A stretch of DNA of 64,000 nucleotides from NCBI RefSeq assembly GCF_029633865.1, contig NC_079223.1, forward strand, positions 9,061,736 through 9,125,735, read 5' to 3'. The notes under the pieces were generated by a model. The model worked only from the letters and a program-made list of their open reading frames with translations. It did not search any database and had not been told where the DNA came from. The position numbers and the translations under genes are program-made. Shown piece by piece: positions 35,710 through 47,192 of this stretch. The first letter of the stretch is position 1; every line of letters begins with the position of its first letter. The DNA comes from Lampris incognitus. Lineage: Eukaryota > Chordata > Actinopteri > Lampriformes > Lampridae.

Positions 35710-36501
35710 CTAGCACGTGTGCTTCGTCAGCTCGATCACGTTCAGCCACGGCTGACTGACCACCTCGAACGTGCACTGGTAAGGCTGAGGGGGAGGGGGG
35801 GGGAGACACGAGTGTTAAGACTAAACGTGCCAGGAGGCACGTAGCCACTTAAGAACGAAACATTTAGATACTTAATAAAACCACTGGGAGACCAAACAGC
35901 GGGGCCTCTTTTAGCCAAAGCCATCATTTCCGAAGGGAAACAAACAAAAACAGGAGCAAATCTTCACCTGAGCCTTCTCGGGGTCTTGGTGGATGGCGCA
36001 CAGCTGGTCGGTGCCGCTTTTCTTGCACGGGGTCTTCGCCATTTGCACCGTGAAACGGTACTTCAGGCCAGCGACCACCTAAAGGGGAAATGTTGGGTTT
36101 AGGATTTACATGCGGGAATCAAGAGCTCCCCCCCCCCGTCGTTGCCTCTCAGATGACGTGATAAAAAGCTCACAGGGGTGAATCCGTGTCTGCGCACAGA
36201 ATCAGTGCAGCTAAGAGACTAAACGTGAGACGGGACGTTTTTATGCGCAGCAGGATCCGCGCAAGTGTGTGTGGGGGTGGGGGGGGGTCCTCACACTGAC
36301 CTGTTGTTGAGCCTTGATCACTTTGGCCACCTGACTGAGGTACAGGCTGTTGGTTAACTGGTTGTGCTGGACCACAGCGAACCGCAGGGCCTCTTGTACG
36401 CTCGGGTCGTTGATGTCTGCGTCCATCGGAGCTCCCACCAAGCCGGCCGCCCCGACGGCCACAAGCGCCGCCAGCAGGGGAAAGACGAGCTTCGGGTTCA
36501 T
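35710..36501 (-). CDS. Cystatin (type 2, cystatin C-like)
   Basis: Secreted inhibitor of papain-type cysteine proteases. Three exons on the minus strand, 36501-36301, 36078-35968 and 35784-35710, all GT-AG, give 128 residues; the exon layout is that of type-2 cystatins. Residues 1-23 form a signal peptide (NPKLVFPLLAALVAVGAAG). The protease-binding elements are a Gly near the mature N-terminus, the QVVAG loop (67-71, split by intron 1) and PW in SQPWLNV. Four cysteines (PCKK..LC and YQC..HTC) allow the two standard disulfides. The start is the only ATG before the signal peptide. A TATA box lies about 50 bp upstream. A diverged copy of its 3'-UTR at the window end points to a tandem paralogue. 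Confidence 0.95.
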
Positions 36502-36550
36502 GTTTGTCCGAGGAGGCGGAGAGAGAGATGTTTACTGTCGGAGGAGCGAC

Positions 36551-36568
36551 TACTATATATACGTCATC
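36551..36568 (-). promoter_or_regulatory. Cystatin promoter: CRE-like site overlapping TATA box
   Basis: On the minus strand the sequence reads GGATGACGTATATATAGTAG. The TGACGT half of a cAMP-response element runs straight into TATATATA, about 50 bp before the ATG. Confidence 0.6.
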
Positions 36569-36759
36569 CGCAGCCCCGGGTGGGCGTTGACGGCTCCTCT
36601 AAGCCCTGCTCGCCATAGGCAGATTAGATCACGTGGTTGTTTGTTTCCGGGGTGGAGGCTGGTCTGGGAAACCACGTGATCAACACGAAGCCGGCCGAGC
36701 GGGGTTCGTCGGTCGGGGCGCTCGCGGTGGTGGAGCGAAACCCGGGCCAGATGTTTTTT

Positions 36760-37045
36760 GATAACTCGGAAAAATAAAATGGCGGTTGAAAAACCGACAT
36801 TTGAAACTTTAAAAGTTCAAAAATGTTTTTCTCCAACTTTTGAGGACTTCGCTTTTTTCAGTTGCAAGATTTTATGTTTTCAGATTCAAAAAAAATTTTT
36901 TTTTTTTAGTTTCAAATCTTATTTTTTAAGTTTCCGTCTTTTTTTCAGTTTCAGACATTTGGCCCTGATCTGAGTGGCCGCTGCAGCTAGAAAAGCGCTA
37001 TAAAAAATGCAACTTCATTGATTGATTGATTTTGATTGATCTGGC
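36760..37045. repeat. T-rich tract plus SINE tail
   Basis: Loose reiterations of (C)AGTTTCAAA/TTTCAG (36880-36960), then GCAGCTAGAAAAGCGCTATA and an ATTG repeat, the 3' tail of a fish SINE. Confidence 0.55.
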
Positions 37046-37320
37046 GTGGGGGGCGTGGCATCGATTGAGAGGGGTGTGGAATCATGAGTGGCAGCATAGC
37101 AAAGAGGGCCGAGGACCTACCTCAATCAGGTTGTCTTCGGGGAACCTAGACCTTTGAGAAGTAAGACCCAACACTTTCTATACACCCTACTCATGGCAGT
37201 GAAAAAACTGACGCCAGTGACAAAGCTGTGTTTAGCAAGCTGTTTTAGACCGTACTTGGCACCAGTCGCAATATAAAAGCAATAAACTATGCCAGACTAT
37301 GCAGTTCAACAGCCGCACTT

Positions 37321-37772
37321 TAAGGTCCCTTTCACACTTGTAAGTCCAAACCAAGGTCTGAACCAGAGTCTGGTTCTGGTGCTTTCACATCTGTTACTTT
37401 ATAGTCATTAGGTTCAGGACTTTTGCTTTCATGCCAGCGGACCTGTTATTTATATGCACCTACACATGCAACAACCTTGACTTGAACTTTTGGCTCGTAG
37501 TCACCGCCAGGTGCGCTCGTTGTTGCCAGGCGCGCTCGCTGTTGCTAGGTGTTACTGTTTGTGTTTGTTTTATCACTTGCTATGATTAATCCGAAAGTCC
37601 GAACCTTTGATTTCACATTAGACATTCATGAACCTTGGTCTGAACCGAGACTACCTCCTGAGCTTGGACCAAAGACCGAGTCTTTGATCCCTGTACCCTG
37701 GTCCAAGAGGTTTCACACCTGGCAATCTGGTTTGGACTTTTCTGGAAAGTCCAAAAGTGTGAAAGGGCCAAT
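37321..37772. mobile_element. Miniature inverted-repeat element
   Basis: Starts GGTCCCTTTCACACTT and ends AAGTGTGAAAGGGCC. Both ends are internally rich in short repeats of GTCCAAACC and its complement. TTAA-like bases flank it, but the target duplication is unclear, so the superfamily is open. Confidence 0.65.
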
Positions 37773-39335
37773 TAATGTTGACATTCCCCACTTCTACATA
37801 GCACTGTGAACGCAGCGTGGTATCCCCTTGTGATGCGATCACATGGGCGTCTGCTCCAGCGGGACAACCTGCTGGCTCCAGTGCGCAGGTAAGAAATGTT
37901 TTGAATGGATACTGTGGGAAATCATCCTAATTATTATAATGACATAGGGCCATACATTGAGGGGAAACATGTCTTGCCGAATCTGTAGCAGGATCAGCGC
38001 CATGGTTCAGTACAACAGCTGGGCACTTGATGCTGGAAGGCCTCAACCAGATGGACACGTCCCTCGTGGTGCCAACTGCTGCTTTGCCTTAACACACTAC
38101 TCAGATAACTTGAGAAAACACCCCCTAATTAAATACAAGGCTCTGACTGTGGATCCTGCCAACAACGCCAGTTTGTAACAGGGCCAACAGGGGCCTTAAG
38201 TTAGAAATACTTAAAGGACAACGCCACCTCAGGACTTTCACCTAAGGATGACACCTTTAGTATTGTACAAGCCAAATGGCTAAGTTGACCGTTAAACAGG
38301 GGTTTCCCTCAGTGCAGGCAGACCACAAACAGTCAGAGACGAGGTTTTTCGTAAATATGACAGATCTGGCTTATTTACCACTTGAGCAATAGATCTATCA
38401 TAGGGAGGAACAATATCTTGTAAAACATCAAGTCTGCCGTATTTAATAATAAAACCTGAAGAGAGGCTACTATATAGGTCCACCAGGGCAGCCACAACCA
38501 CCTACTACCAGGGGCACCTAATACAAATGATAAATCGCACAAAATTAGGAAAACCACACGAAATGAAATGCATGCAAATGAAAGAAACACACAATCACTT
38601 GTTTTAAAGGTACTCCCATACCCCAAGTTGGATGTGTCCACCAACTAGAGAGGTTAGACCGTCTGTCACTATAATAGCAGCCCTCAATTTAGAGCCCAGG
38701 ACAGCAAGATTTAAACCTGACCATGTAAGGGACAGCGCCCACTAAAACCATGTAAACTACAGTAGTTTCTGTGCAAATTCTAAACAGGCAAAGATGCAGT
38801 GACAATATTCCGCGGTATGTTCTTGGCTGTAGCAACACCTGCGGATCCTGTCGCAACCAGCCAGCCAGACCGATGCTCTCAAAGTCACCGCACACCAGGG
38901 CGTCGGCCTCAACTCAGGAAGTGGCCATGAGCAATCAAATAAAGTGGGAACAGCGGAATAGGCAGGAAGCCAGATCAACACCTATGACCGGTAGGTTATT
39001 TATCATAGGAGATAGGCCCAGTCACACCCACTCCACCTAACTAAACCCAGCGGTTACACGTCCACACCAGGGAGACTCACATGACACCATTCACACAGAA
39101 AAAGAGAAAGGAGAAGACATCATTTGCAATAGTCATTAGTCATAATCAATTAAGTCATCAATTAATCATAATCTATACTCTATAATCTCGTCGGCAGAAC
39201 AGTAGTTGGTAAATTCATTCAGGCAGAAAACCGACCCGCCATGCAGTACAGGTCGTGAAGCACTCAACGTAAAGGCAACTAATTGTAAGCTAAGGCAAAA
39301 AGATGAGTTGAAAAAGATGAGCTGGACACTCCTTA
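37773..39335. other. Unassigned intergenic sequence
   Basis: No convincing frame and no repeat family recognised across 1.5 kb. Confidence 0.5.
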
Positions 39336-39401
39336 CATGTCTGTGAATGTTCTCATTCATCCAGGTCATGACCTGGATGAATGAGAACATTCACAGACAT
39401 G
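39336..39401. repeat. Exact 66-bp palindrome at Penelope 5' end
   Basis: CATGTCTGTGAATGTTCTCA ... and its complement meet at CCAGGTCA|TGACCTGG (centre 39368/39369) with no mismatch and no spacer. The right arm belongs to the Penelope coding sequence. Confidence 0.95.
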
Positions 39402-41736
39402 TTGCGGAACAATTTGGGTCTGACACCCTTAAAATGGTGAGGGAATATGAAAGGATGGCTCGGAAGATTGCAGACTACAGAAACCACTTGGGATTCAATC
39501 TGAGATGCAGACAACACAGGCTCATACCCACTAGCCTGCGCCTGTGTACCACAATGAAAGGACATAGAGCAGACAGAATCCTAGAGATGCCACAGAATCA
39601 ACTCCTGAATGAAAGAGTGAGACAGGTCCATTTCACTATTGAAGGGCTGAAGGAGAAATCTGACCAACTACTCCAGCAAATAACATCCCACTTTTCTGGT
39701 GCAGTCTTGGAGAGGATCACTAATTTCACCAAGAAAGCCCAACTATCTCAACACAACGAAATCAAGGAAAGGCAGACAAGGAAGTTTCAAAACGTACAGC
39801 GACGAACCAGCAACACTAGCCAAGCAGATATACTTACCTGGAGACAAAAGACAGAACATCCCACACAAAACGGAACGCAGAACAGATGGATCAAGGATCT
39901 GTCTAACAAGGTACTTTCCCAATCAGAGAAGGAGGTCTTAGCCAAAGGACTGAACTTCGCCATGACACCCAAACAACTACCTATAGTTGACCTCATCATA
40001 TCCACAGAATCAGCCATAAGGAAAAACAATCTAACAGAAATTGAGGCGGAACATCTTAGGTTAAAGGTATCAGCAGCTCTGTCCAATGCGAAACTCCCTC
40101 TTTCCAACCTAACCATGGAGGAAAGGAAAGCCGTGACAGCCCTGAGCAAGGATGAAAACATCACTATCCTTCCAGCAGATAAGGGGAGATGCACGGTTAT
40201 CCTCAACACAACAGACTACCATGCCAAGACCACGTCATTACTCAGCGACACCGACACCTATGATGAACCTCTGAGACGTGATCCAACTAGTGGTTACAAG
40301 AGGAGAATAATAGAGTACCTACAGAAACTACAGAAAGGAGGAACCATTGATCGGATACAATACCACCGTCTCTACCCACAAGACAACATTCCATGCCTAT
40401 ATGGACTCCCTAAGATCCATAAAGATGGAACCCCCCTCAGGCCCATCGTCAGCAGCATAAACTCGGTCACGTACAACATTGCCAAACATATAGCCAACAT
40501 CTTGACCCCTTTAGTGGGCGAAACACCTCACCATATCCAAAACTCCATTGACTTCCTGGACAAAGTCCAAGGCATAAAACTGGAACCGGATGAAACCATG
40601 GTATCCTACGACGTGACGTCGTTATTGACCTGCATCCCAACCATGGAGGCTTTGGAAACTGTGAGGCAACGTTTGCTACGGGACGACACCCTCCACAATA
40701 GGACCAACCTCAGACCAGACCAGATTTGCCAACTGCTGGACCTTTGCTTGAACACTACATATTTCTAATTCAGGGGCCAGTTTTACAGACAGAAACACGG
40801 CTGTGCAATGGGCTCACCGGTATCGCCCATTGTAGCCAACGTATGTATGGAAGAGGTAGAACACAGGGCCCTGAACTCCTTCAGAGGAACACCTCCGAGC
40901 CACTGGTTCAGATATGTGGACGACACAATGGGTCAAAATCCAAACACAAGAAGTGCAAGCGTTTACCAAACACATCAACTCAGTGGACAAGAACATTAAG
41001 TCCACAAGGGAAGACGTAAAGAACAACAGTTTGCCCTTCTTGGACTGTGACGTCCACATTGGGGAAGACAGGAGCCTCCACATTGGGGTTTACAGGAAAC
41101 CTACACACACAGACCAATATCTACTTTTCGACTCACACCACCCTCTGGAACACAAACTGAGCGTCATCAGAACTTTGCAACACAGAGCTGACAATGTGCC
41201 CAGCAGCTCTCAGGCCCAACGGGAAGAACACAATCACCTGAGGGGAGCTTTAAAAACCTGCGGCTACCCCAGTTGGACCTTTGTGAAAACTGCAACACGT
41301 TCCAGAAAGACCAACCAGGGGAGCGACAGGGAGAAAATTAACAGAAGGAAGAGCACAGTCATCCCGTATGTTTCCGGGGTCTCCGAGAAACTCAGGAGAA
41401 TTTTTAACAAAGACCACATCCCGGTATACTTCAAACCCAGCAACACACTCCGACAAAGACTGGTTCATCCCAAAGACCGTGTACCACACACCCCAAAAAA
41501 GCAATCTGGTGTATGCTGTACAATGCAATGAGGATTGCACTGACCTATACATAGGAGAAACCAAACAACCACTACACAAACGGATGGCCCAACACAGAAG
41601 GCCAAACTCCTCAGGACAAGACTCAGCAGTCTATCTGCACCTAAAGGAGAAGACACACTCCTTCGAGGACAGCAACGTACACATTTTGGACAGAGAAGAT
41701 AGATGGTTTAAAAGAGGGGTGAAGGAAGCCATCTAT
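39336..41736 (+). mobile_element. Penelope-like retroelement with GIY-YIG domain
   Basis: The first frame (39347-40768, 473 residues) carries the Penelope N-terminal region, ILPADKGRCTVIL, GLPKIHKDGTPLRPIVSS and SYDVTSL (RT motif A). MGSPVSPIVANV (motif B) and FRYVDDT (motif C) follow in downstream frames. A GIY-YIG-type nuclease is visible at 41.5-41.7 kb (VYAVQCNEDCTDLYIGETKQ). The element looks broken in about two places and its 3' end is replaced by a tRNA-like LTR at 41737. A rearranged fragment of the same family lies at 60.4-61.0 kb. Confidence 0.9.
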
Positions 41737-41856
41737 GCGACAGCCGGGACGCGAACCCGTGTCTCCCACTCCGCAAGTGACAACGTTAACCAGTCGACTA
41801 AAGGGTCCGACCCGTTAGTCAAGGACCAACGTGTCTACTTATCCATGCACGCTACA
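41737..41856 (-). repeat. TRIM-type LTR with tRNA-like module, subfamily 2 (copy D)
   Basis: The minus strand starts TGTAGCGTGCATGGATAAGT, then a stem-loop (GTTGGTC / GACTAAC), an A-box-like TAGTCGACTGG and a B-box-like GGTTCGCGTCC. It matches the solo LTR at 60.17 kb and, more distantly, TRIM copies A and B. It is joined directly to Penelope codons, so the other end is incomplete. Confidence 0.75.
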
Positions 41857-41882
41857 ATGCGTTACATAAGTTAGGTTATGGT

Positions 41883-43255
41883 CAGTGGTGGACAAAGTAC
41901 ACAACTCCATTACTTGAGTTAAAGTATAGATACTCCTAGTCAAATATTACTACAATACAAGTGCAAGGTGTGGGGAAATGGTGTTGCGAACTCACGTTTG
42001 CGGTGGCCTCCCCCAGTTCCGACTACCCTGATCCATGTCTACCTCTGCGTCTGAGTTTGATTCATCGTGTGAAGAATTTTGTGCCTGTGATCGTCAACTT
42101 CGTTTGATGGGTGGGAGAGCTTGGTCTGCTGCGTCCTGTGGGCCGAGGGACCCCGGCCCTGCCTGGAGCTTCGCACGAAGAGGAAACACAGAGGGCGGTC
42201 TGACAGGACGCAGATGCAGGGCAGGCTAAGCTAGCTGCTAGCCCACGCAGACCGGCAGTTCCGATTACACCGAGGGCGGTCTGGCGGCGGCTTCGCCTGG
42301 CGTCAACTGTGCAGTGTTTTTGTCTGCGTTTGTGTCGTTGTGTGGAGTATGGGGGAGGTGTCTGGCTGGGGGAACTGGCGTTGGATCGGCTGAGGGAGCC
42401 TGGTCTGCTGCGTCCTGTGGGCCCAGGGACCACGGCCCCCGCCTGGAGCTGCGCCCAAAGAGGAAACACCGAGGGTGGTCTGACTGAACGTGGAAGCGGG
42501 GCAGGCTAGGCTAACTGCTAGCCCATGCGGTTCCGACAGTCATCCTGGCTGGCGTTCGTTCTCTGGACAGTGACATTTTTGAACCATGTTGCATATTTAC
42601 TGAATGGACTGTGTTGTTGACTGTGATTTCTTTTCTTCTTCTTTGTTCTCCGTTTTTGTGTGTTTTTGGTGGTGTCGTTTTCTTTTGGCTATGTGTTTTT
42701 TGTCTTTTGTGTTGCACTGCTGTGGGCTGGGAGAAACGAAATTTCGTCTCTTTTGTGTATGAAAGTGCATGACTGAGATGACAGTAAATCGTTACTGATT
42801 CTGAAGTAGTTCAGTCCAAATTTTACTTGAGTTAAAGTACTGAAGTACTTGCTTTTAAAAATACTTAAATGTTCAAAAATACATTTTCTTTTTAATGTCA
42901 ATGCATTGTTGTATTGTTGCGACAATGCATTGACAGAACCTAATGACTCTGAAACAACCTACCGAATACACTGACTTGCTTGTAGAACCTGCAGAGTAAA
43001 AAGCTTGTAGACTATGATACAAAGCCTATAGAAATGCCTATGGAAACACAACTGAATTGACAGGACAGTCATTATTGTTTTAAAAATTTTTATGGGAACC
43101 CTCAGAGATTTAATGGAGTCAAACGTGCAATATCTGTCTTTCAAATATATTGGCGTAAAAGTCACAAGTTTCCAAAATCAAGTAAAGTACAGGTACTGAA
43201 AAATGTACTTAAGTACAGTACTCAAGTAAATGTACTTTGTTACTGTCTACCCCTG
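41883..43255. mobile_element. hAT-type non-autonomous element with perfect 8-bp duplication
   Basis: Begins CAGTGGTGGACAAAGTA and ends TACTTTGTTACTGTCTACCCCTG-type inverted ends. GTTATGGT flanks it at 41875-41882 and 43256-43263. The interior shows the repeated ACTCAAGTA/TACTTGAGT motif of this abundant fish family and is split by dispersed repeat X. Confidence 0.88.
41985..42803 (+). repeat. Dispersed repeat X, copy 2, with internal duplication
   Basis: Inserted in the hAT-type element. About 150 bp (GAGCCTGGTCTGCTGCGTCC ... ACTGCTAGCCCATGC) occurs twice, at about 42117-42250 and 42388-42528. Ends in GTTACTGATTCTGAA, a retroposon-like tail. No coding capacity seen. Confidence 0.7.
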
Positions 43256-44811
43256 GTTATGGTAGACGCCTTCCAAGTTTGCTCACATGTCTTATGTGAT
43301 AACTTGCATGCTGTTTGTTTGTTATATGTATGTTATGTGTGTGTAACTTAAATAACTTAATCAAGCTAGTACGATAATGTAAAGGGATGTTTGTTTATTC
43401 TAGGAGCAACTGAGAAGGGACTTTCTTCAGAGACTATTGACGAAAGTTTTCCAGGTCACGCAAAGACTGCCCCTAGATGTGGACTATGCGGTTTGTGGTC
43501 AGCCAGGAGATAATTCTTTTTAGGTCGCTGTCGGGCCAGGTTGAGATGCCACAGGATGTCATCAGTGCTTTGACTGTGCCGTCGACGCTCGTCAATATGG
43601 AGGACAACTCTAATCTGACCCCTAGCCAGGTGCCAGTGTTACAAGGAGAAATGGGACGGCCAAAATATGACGTGCCTCTTCAGCAACTACAGAGCTTGAT
43701 AGAAATGTCCCTACCAGTGTCATGCATTGCAAAAGTTCTGGGTGTATCTGAGAGGACAGTGGAACGGAGCATGCAAGACAATGGCCTATCCATAATGCAG
43801 TAACCCTAACTGATGAACAACTGGACAATTTGGTGAGGTCAGTGAAGGTCAGGACACCACATGTAGGATAGATGTGCATCCTACACCACATGTAGGAAAA
43901 CTTAAATGGCCAACTTATAAATTCTTTTTCTTTATGTGTGTGATATTCTCTTTAGAGTGAGTGGTGACCAAGGAGTGGAAAATGTTGGCATAGCCCGAAG
44001 CATGTTCACCATCATGGGCTGTGGATGGGGAAGTTTCCTGTCAGGAAAGAGTGTGCGCAATCAAAGGTATTATTTTTTAATAATATTCTGTAGCTTTAAT
44101 CGTGTCAGATGTTGCCTTCCGCATAGTTTGTGAAAGTTCAGATATACTGTACAAACTTGAGGGTAATTTGATGTTTTAACAGAATAGAGTGTTTGGCGAG
44201 ATGTTTGGACGAGTGTTTCAAACGTGCGCTGTGAGATTCTTCACAGCCTTGAGGATGAAGGTCTTCTAGAGCCTTCTGACAGCATCCACCTGTTCTGTGC
44301 CCAGTATGTATTTCTTCCATGTCTGCAGAAGGATCTCGATGTCTTCAGGGTGGGTGGGGGTAATCATCCTCTAAGAACAGAGCAAAACCCGTCTCCACAG
44401 CAACTGTGGACAACTGGACTCCTCCAGAATCCTATTGATGCTCCGGACATGGTATCAACTGCCGAGGTTTTGGCCAGTGTTCCTATATCAGAATAATGAT
44501 GCTCACACCATTTCATTGGAAAGATTTTAGACACAAGCATTGGGCTTAAAACAGCTTTACAACACCGTAAAGGAAGCCCTCAAAAGTTATACCATGAAAA
44601 AAACTTGGAGGTACAAATGTATTTTTCACTGTATATTACACTAGTAATTAAAAATTGGGGTAGGAAATTTAATGTTTTTTTTTTAATTATTATTTTATGT
44701 CATATAAAAAAAACATGTTTCAAAGTGGTTTCCAATCATCGGCATCCGATAAACGAATGAGATAATCTTGTCCAAATTCAAATGGCAGAGAACTTCAAAA
44801 AGATGCTTACT

Positions 44812-45128
44812 AACTGCTCCCGTTAGGGGGCGCCACAGCGGATCATCCGTTTCCATCTCTTCCTGTCCTCTGCATCTTCCTCTGTCACACCAGCCACCTG
44901 CATGTCCTCCCTCACCACATCCATAAACCTCCTCTTTGGTCTTCCTCTTCTCCTCTCCCCTGGCAGCTCCATATTCAGCGTCCTTCTCCCAGTATACCCA
45001 GCATCTCTCCTCCACACATGTCCAAACCATCTCAATCTTGCCTCTCTTGCTTTGTCTCCAAACCGTCCAACCTGAGCTGTCCCTCTAATATACTCGTTCC
45101 TAATCCTGTCCTTCTTCATCACTCCCAT
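44812..45128 (-). mobile_element. RTE LINE, 5'-truncated 3' end
   Basis: Same family as the 4.8-7.8 kb element. Contains the C-terminal codons RIRNEYIRGTAQ, WFGHVWRRDAGYTGRR and RRGRPKRRFMDVV, and ends at the same block as the first copy. Confidence 0.9.
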
Positions 45129-45521
45129 TGAAGTATGTAAGTATGTAAATTCACTCTTCATAATGTAAGTTAAATGCACAGCATATAACTTACATTAAAT
45201 ATGCCAACCTCTAAATAACCTTGTTTGAGAGGTGAACTGGACAAAAGCTGAATGAGGCCTGTATTACTTTGGGCAGGTTGAAAAAACAAATGAATTTATG
45301 TTGATACTTGCATCAGCATAGTGTCACTTCTGTTCACATGTTGGTCTGACTTAAACTCTGCTTGCTTGCCTTTATAGTTTTACTTTATGTCCCCTGATTT
45401 CTATATGACACATTTTTATTTTGAAATCTACTTTTTTTTTAAATGTAGGAAATCGAGGATGCAGATTTCAACACTGCCGGTGAGCTAGATGCAACCAGTT
45501 CTGGAGTGATTCTTCCACCTG

Positions 45522-45523
<2 letters not shown>

Positions 45524-45561
<38 letters not shown>
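45524..45561. repeat. (TCTG)n microsatellite
   Basis: Nine to ten TCTG units. Confidence 0.95.
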
Positions 45562-45983
45562 GAGCAGGATGTGCAGGCCTTAGAGCCACTATTGATGTTA
45601 CAAGACCACCTGAGTCCTATACAGCCGAGACATTTATTTAGCTGTATTGAACTATGTGCTAAATCCTGTACCCTAGATGCAAATGTGTCTTTCAAGGGTT
45701 TAACCAGATTAACACCAACACGTTTACAATGAATGTGTTTAAAAAAAATTATTTGTTTTTACTGACAATAGTGAAGCCACATGGTAAAAAAAAATAATCT
45801 CAAATGGCTTCCCAAAGTTCTGGGTAGCAAGATGTTGGTGAGACAATGTTACAGTGGCTTTGTTTACTTGACTAAATTCTCTTTCCAAATATGGCAAGAT
45901 CCGGTAGCAGTTGGCGCTCAACATTTATCAAGTAAACACTTATAGGTAGTAATTTAACATCGGAATGCAGGCGGTTAATGGCA

Positions 45984-46720
45984 TTACACATTGTTGAATT
46001 CTTGGCCTAGATGAAAAGCCTCCATTAGAACCTCTTTGAATTGGTCACACGACCTCATACGTCTTACAGGTGGCACAACAGTCTTGGCACATGCTGACAC
46101 AACAGGGTAACGGACTTCGTGATGCCCGAAGTCTGTACTGCAGTCATGGTTAAACTTGATCGTTACAGCAGAATCCTTCTTCTCTGGGGGAAGAAGTGGG
46201 ATGTGACCTTGGCCCGTGATCCACTGCAGAGACCTTGCAGGTGTGATGAGATGTGGGCCATCTTTGTCATCTGCATGCCCCTGGTCTTCAGCTATGAAAT
46301 ACATAAGATTAAAAAAAAGAAAAAGCGTTGTGTAACAGTTGGACTGTAGCAGGGAACTGGAATATTGTCTTCTTTGCAAGTATGGTTTTTCATCTTCTAT
46401 AGCAGCCTCCAAAACGGCAGCCGCTGCTTTTCTCTCCAAGTTTAAAGCATGCAGCTCAGCCTGTGGCTCTGCATCTTTACAAGCTGAATCTGCTGCAAGG
46501 CGTGCCTTTCAGCACACTAGCTTCTTTTGCAGCATAGGACGCTTCAGCCCGCGCAGCCTCCGCTCGAACTCGTGCTTTAATTGTTGCGGCACTGACAGAA
46601 GACCTACTAGTAAGTCTTGGAAGATTTGGAGCCTGGGCAGCGGGATCTTGTTGCCACTGATTTCTGGTCGTCTGTGTCCTCTTGTCATAGCATCTCATGT
46701 GTATGGCAAGTGGATGAAAA
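45984..46720 (-). mobile_element. BEL/Pao-like gag remnant (fossil)
   Basis: Minus-strand frames contain an Ala/Arg/Glu-rich coiled segment (VSAATIKARVRAEAARAEAS, then KAAAAVLEAAIEDE) of the kind found in Pao-type Gag proteins of fish. Broken in several places; no LTRs seen. Assignment is tentative. Confidence 0.45.
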
Positions 46721-46739
46721 AGACATGACGCTTGCAGTT

Positions 46740-47190
46740 GTAGTCGCTCTTGTGTAGGTGGAGTTGTTGCTAATATGCTTTTTTACTATTCTGTCCTCAT
46801 CTAACGTTCCAGTATCACACTAGGCAGATAGGTAACATGGTTGATCCAATAAAGACTTAAGGCTTGAATAAGTTTAAGTTCTCTACTTAGTTTCCTTGTT
46901 TATCCAGCTTTCTCACTGAATCCTTTCTTTGTAAAACTGAAACAAAATATAGAAACAAAATACTTCTGATTACAATTAGTTGTACATGTGGTTATTTGCT
47001 TCCATGTTACAGGTACACTGTAGCAAAGTGTACATTCACAAAGAAATAATATATTCTCCAGGACATTTCTATAGCAACCACATTGTCAAATAAAAAAAAA
47101 ACCCTGTAAAATATTAAAACAATGAAACGCAGTATTTTCAGGCAGATAATATCAGTTCAATTTGAAGTTCATGACCAGCTAACCAGCTAG
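46740..47190. other. Unassigned intergenic sequence
   Basis: AT-rich; nothing recognised. Confidence 0.5.
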
Positions 47191-47192
47191 GG

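Larger units (their letters stand above)
43402..45700 (+). pseudogene. Decayed integrase-core-domain gene
   Basis: Exon-like blocks of a multi-exon fish family with an integrase-type (rve) core. Block 43402-43801 follows TTATTCTAG and contains a helix-turn-helix (LPVSCIAKVLGVSERTVERS). Block 43956-44068 reads RVSGDQGVENVGIARSMF and SGKSVRNQR, ending at AAAG|GTATTA. Block 44182-44496 contains HSLEDEGLLEPSDSIHLF and VGGGNHPLRTEQNPSPQQLW. A tail-like block begins at 45449 after AAATGTAG (EIEDADFNTAGELDATSSGV). Frame changes around 43801 and within 44180-44220, and a TCTG microsatellite in the last block, mark it as broken. An RTE fragment (44.8 kb) has inserted between blocks. A domesticated gene still in use is unlikely but not excluded. 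Confidence 0.65.

Noticed and set aside
36350-36679. Plus-strand frame of 109 codons
   Set aside because: Antisense shadow of cystatin exon 1.
43256-43263. Regulatory octamer GTTATGGT
   Set aside because: It is the 8-bp target duplication of the hAT-type element, repeated at 41875-41882.
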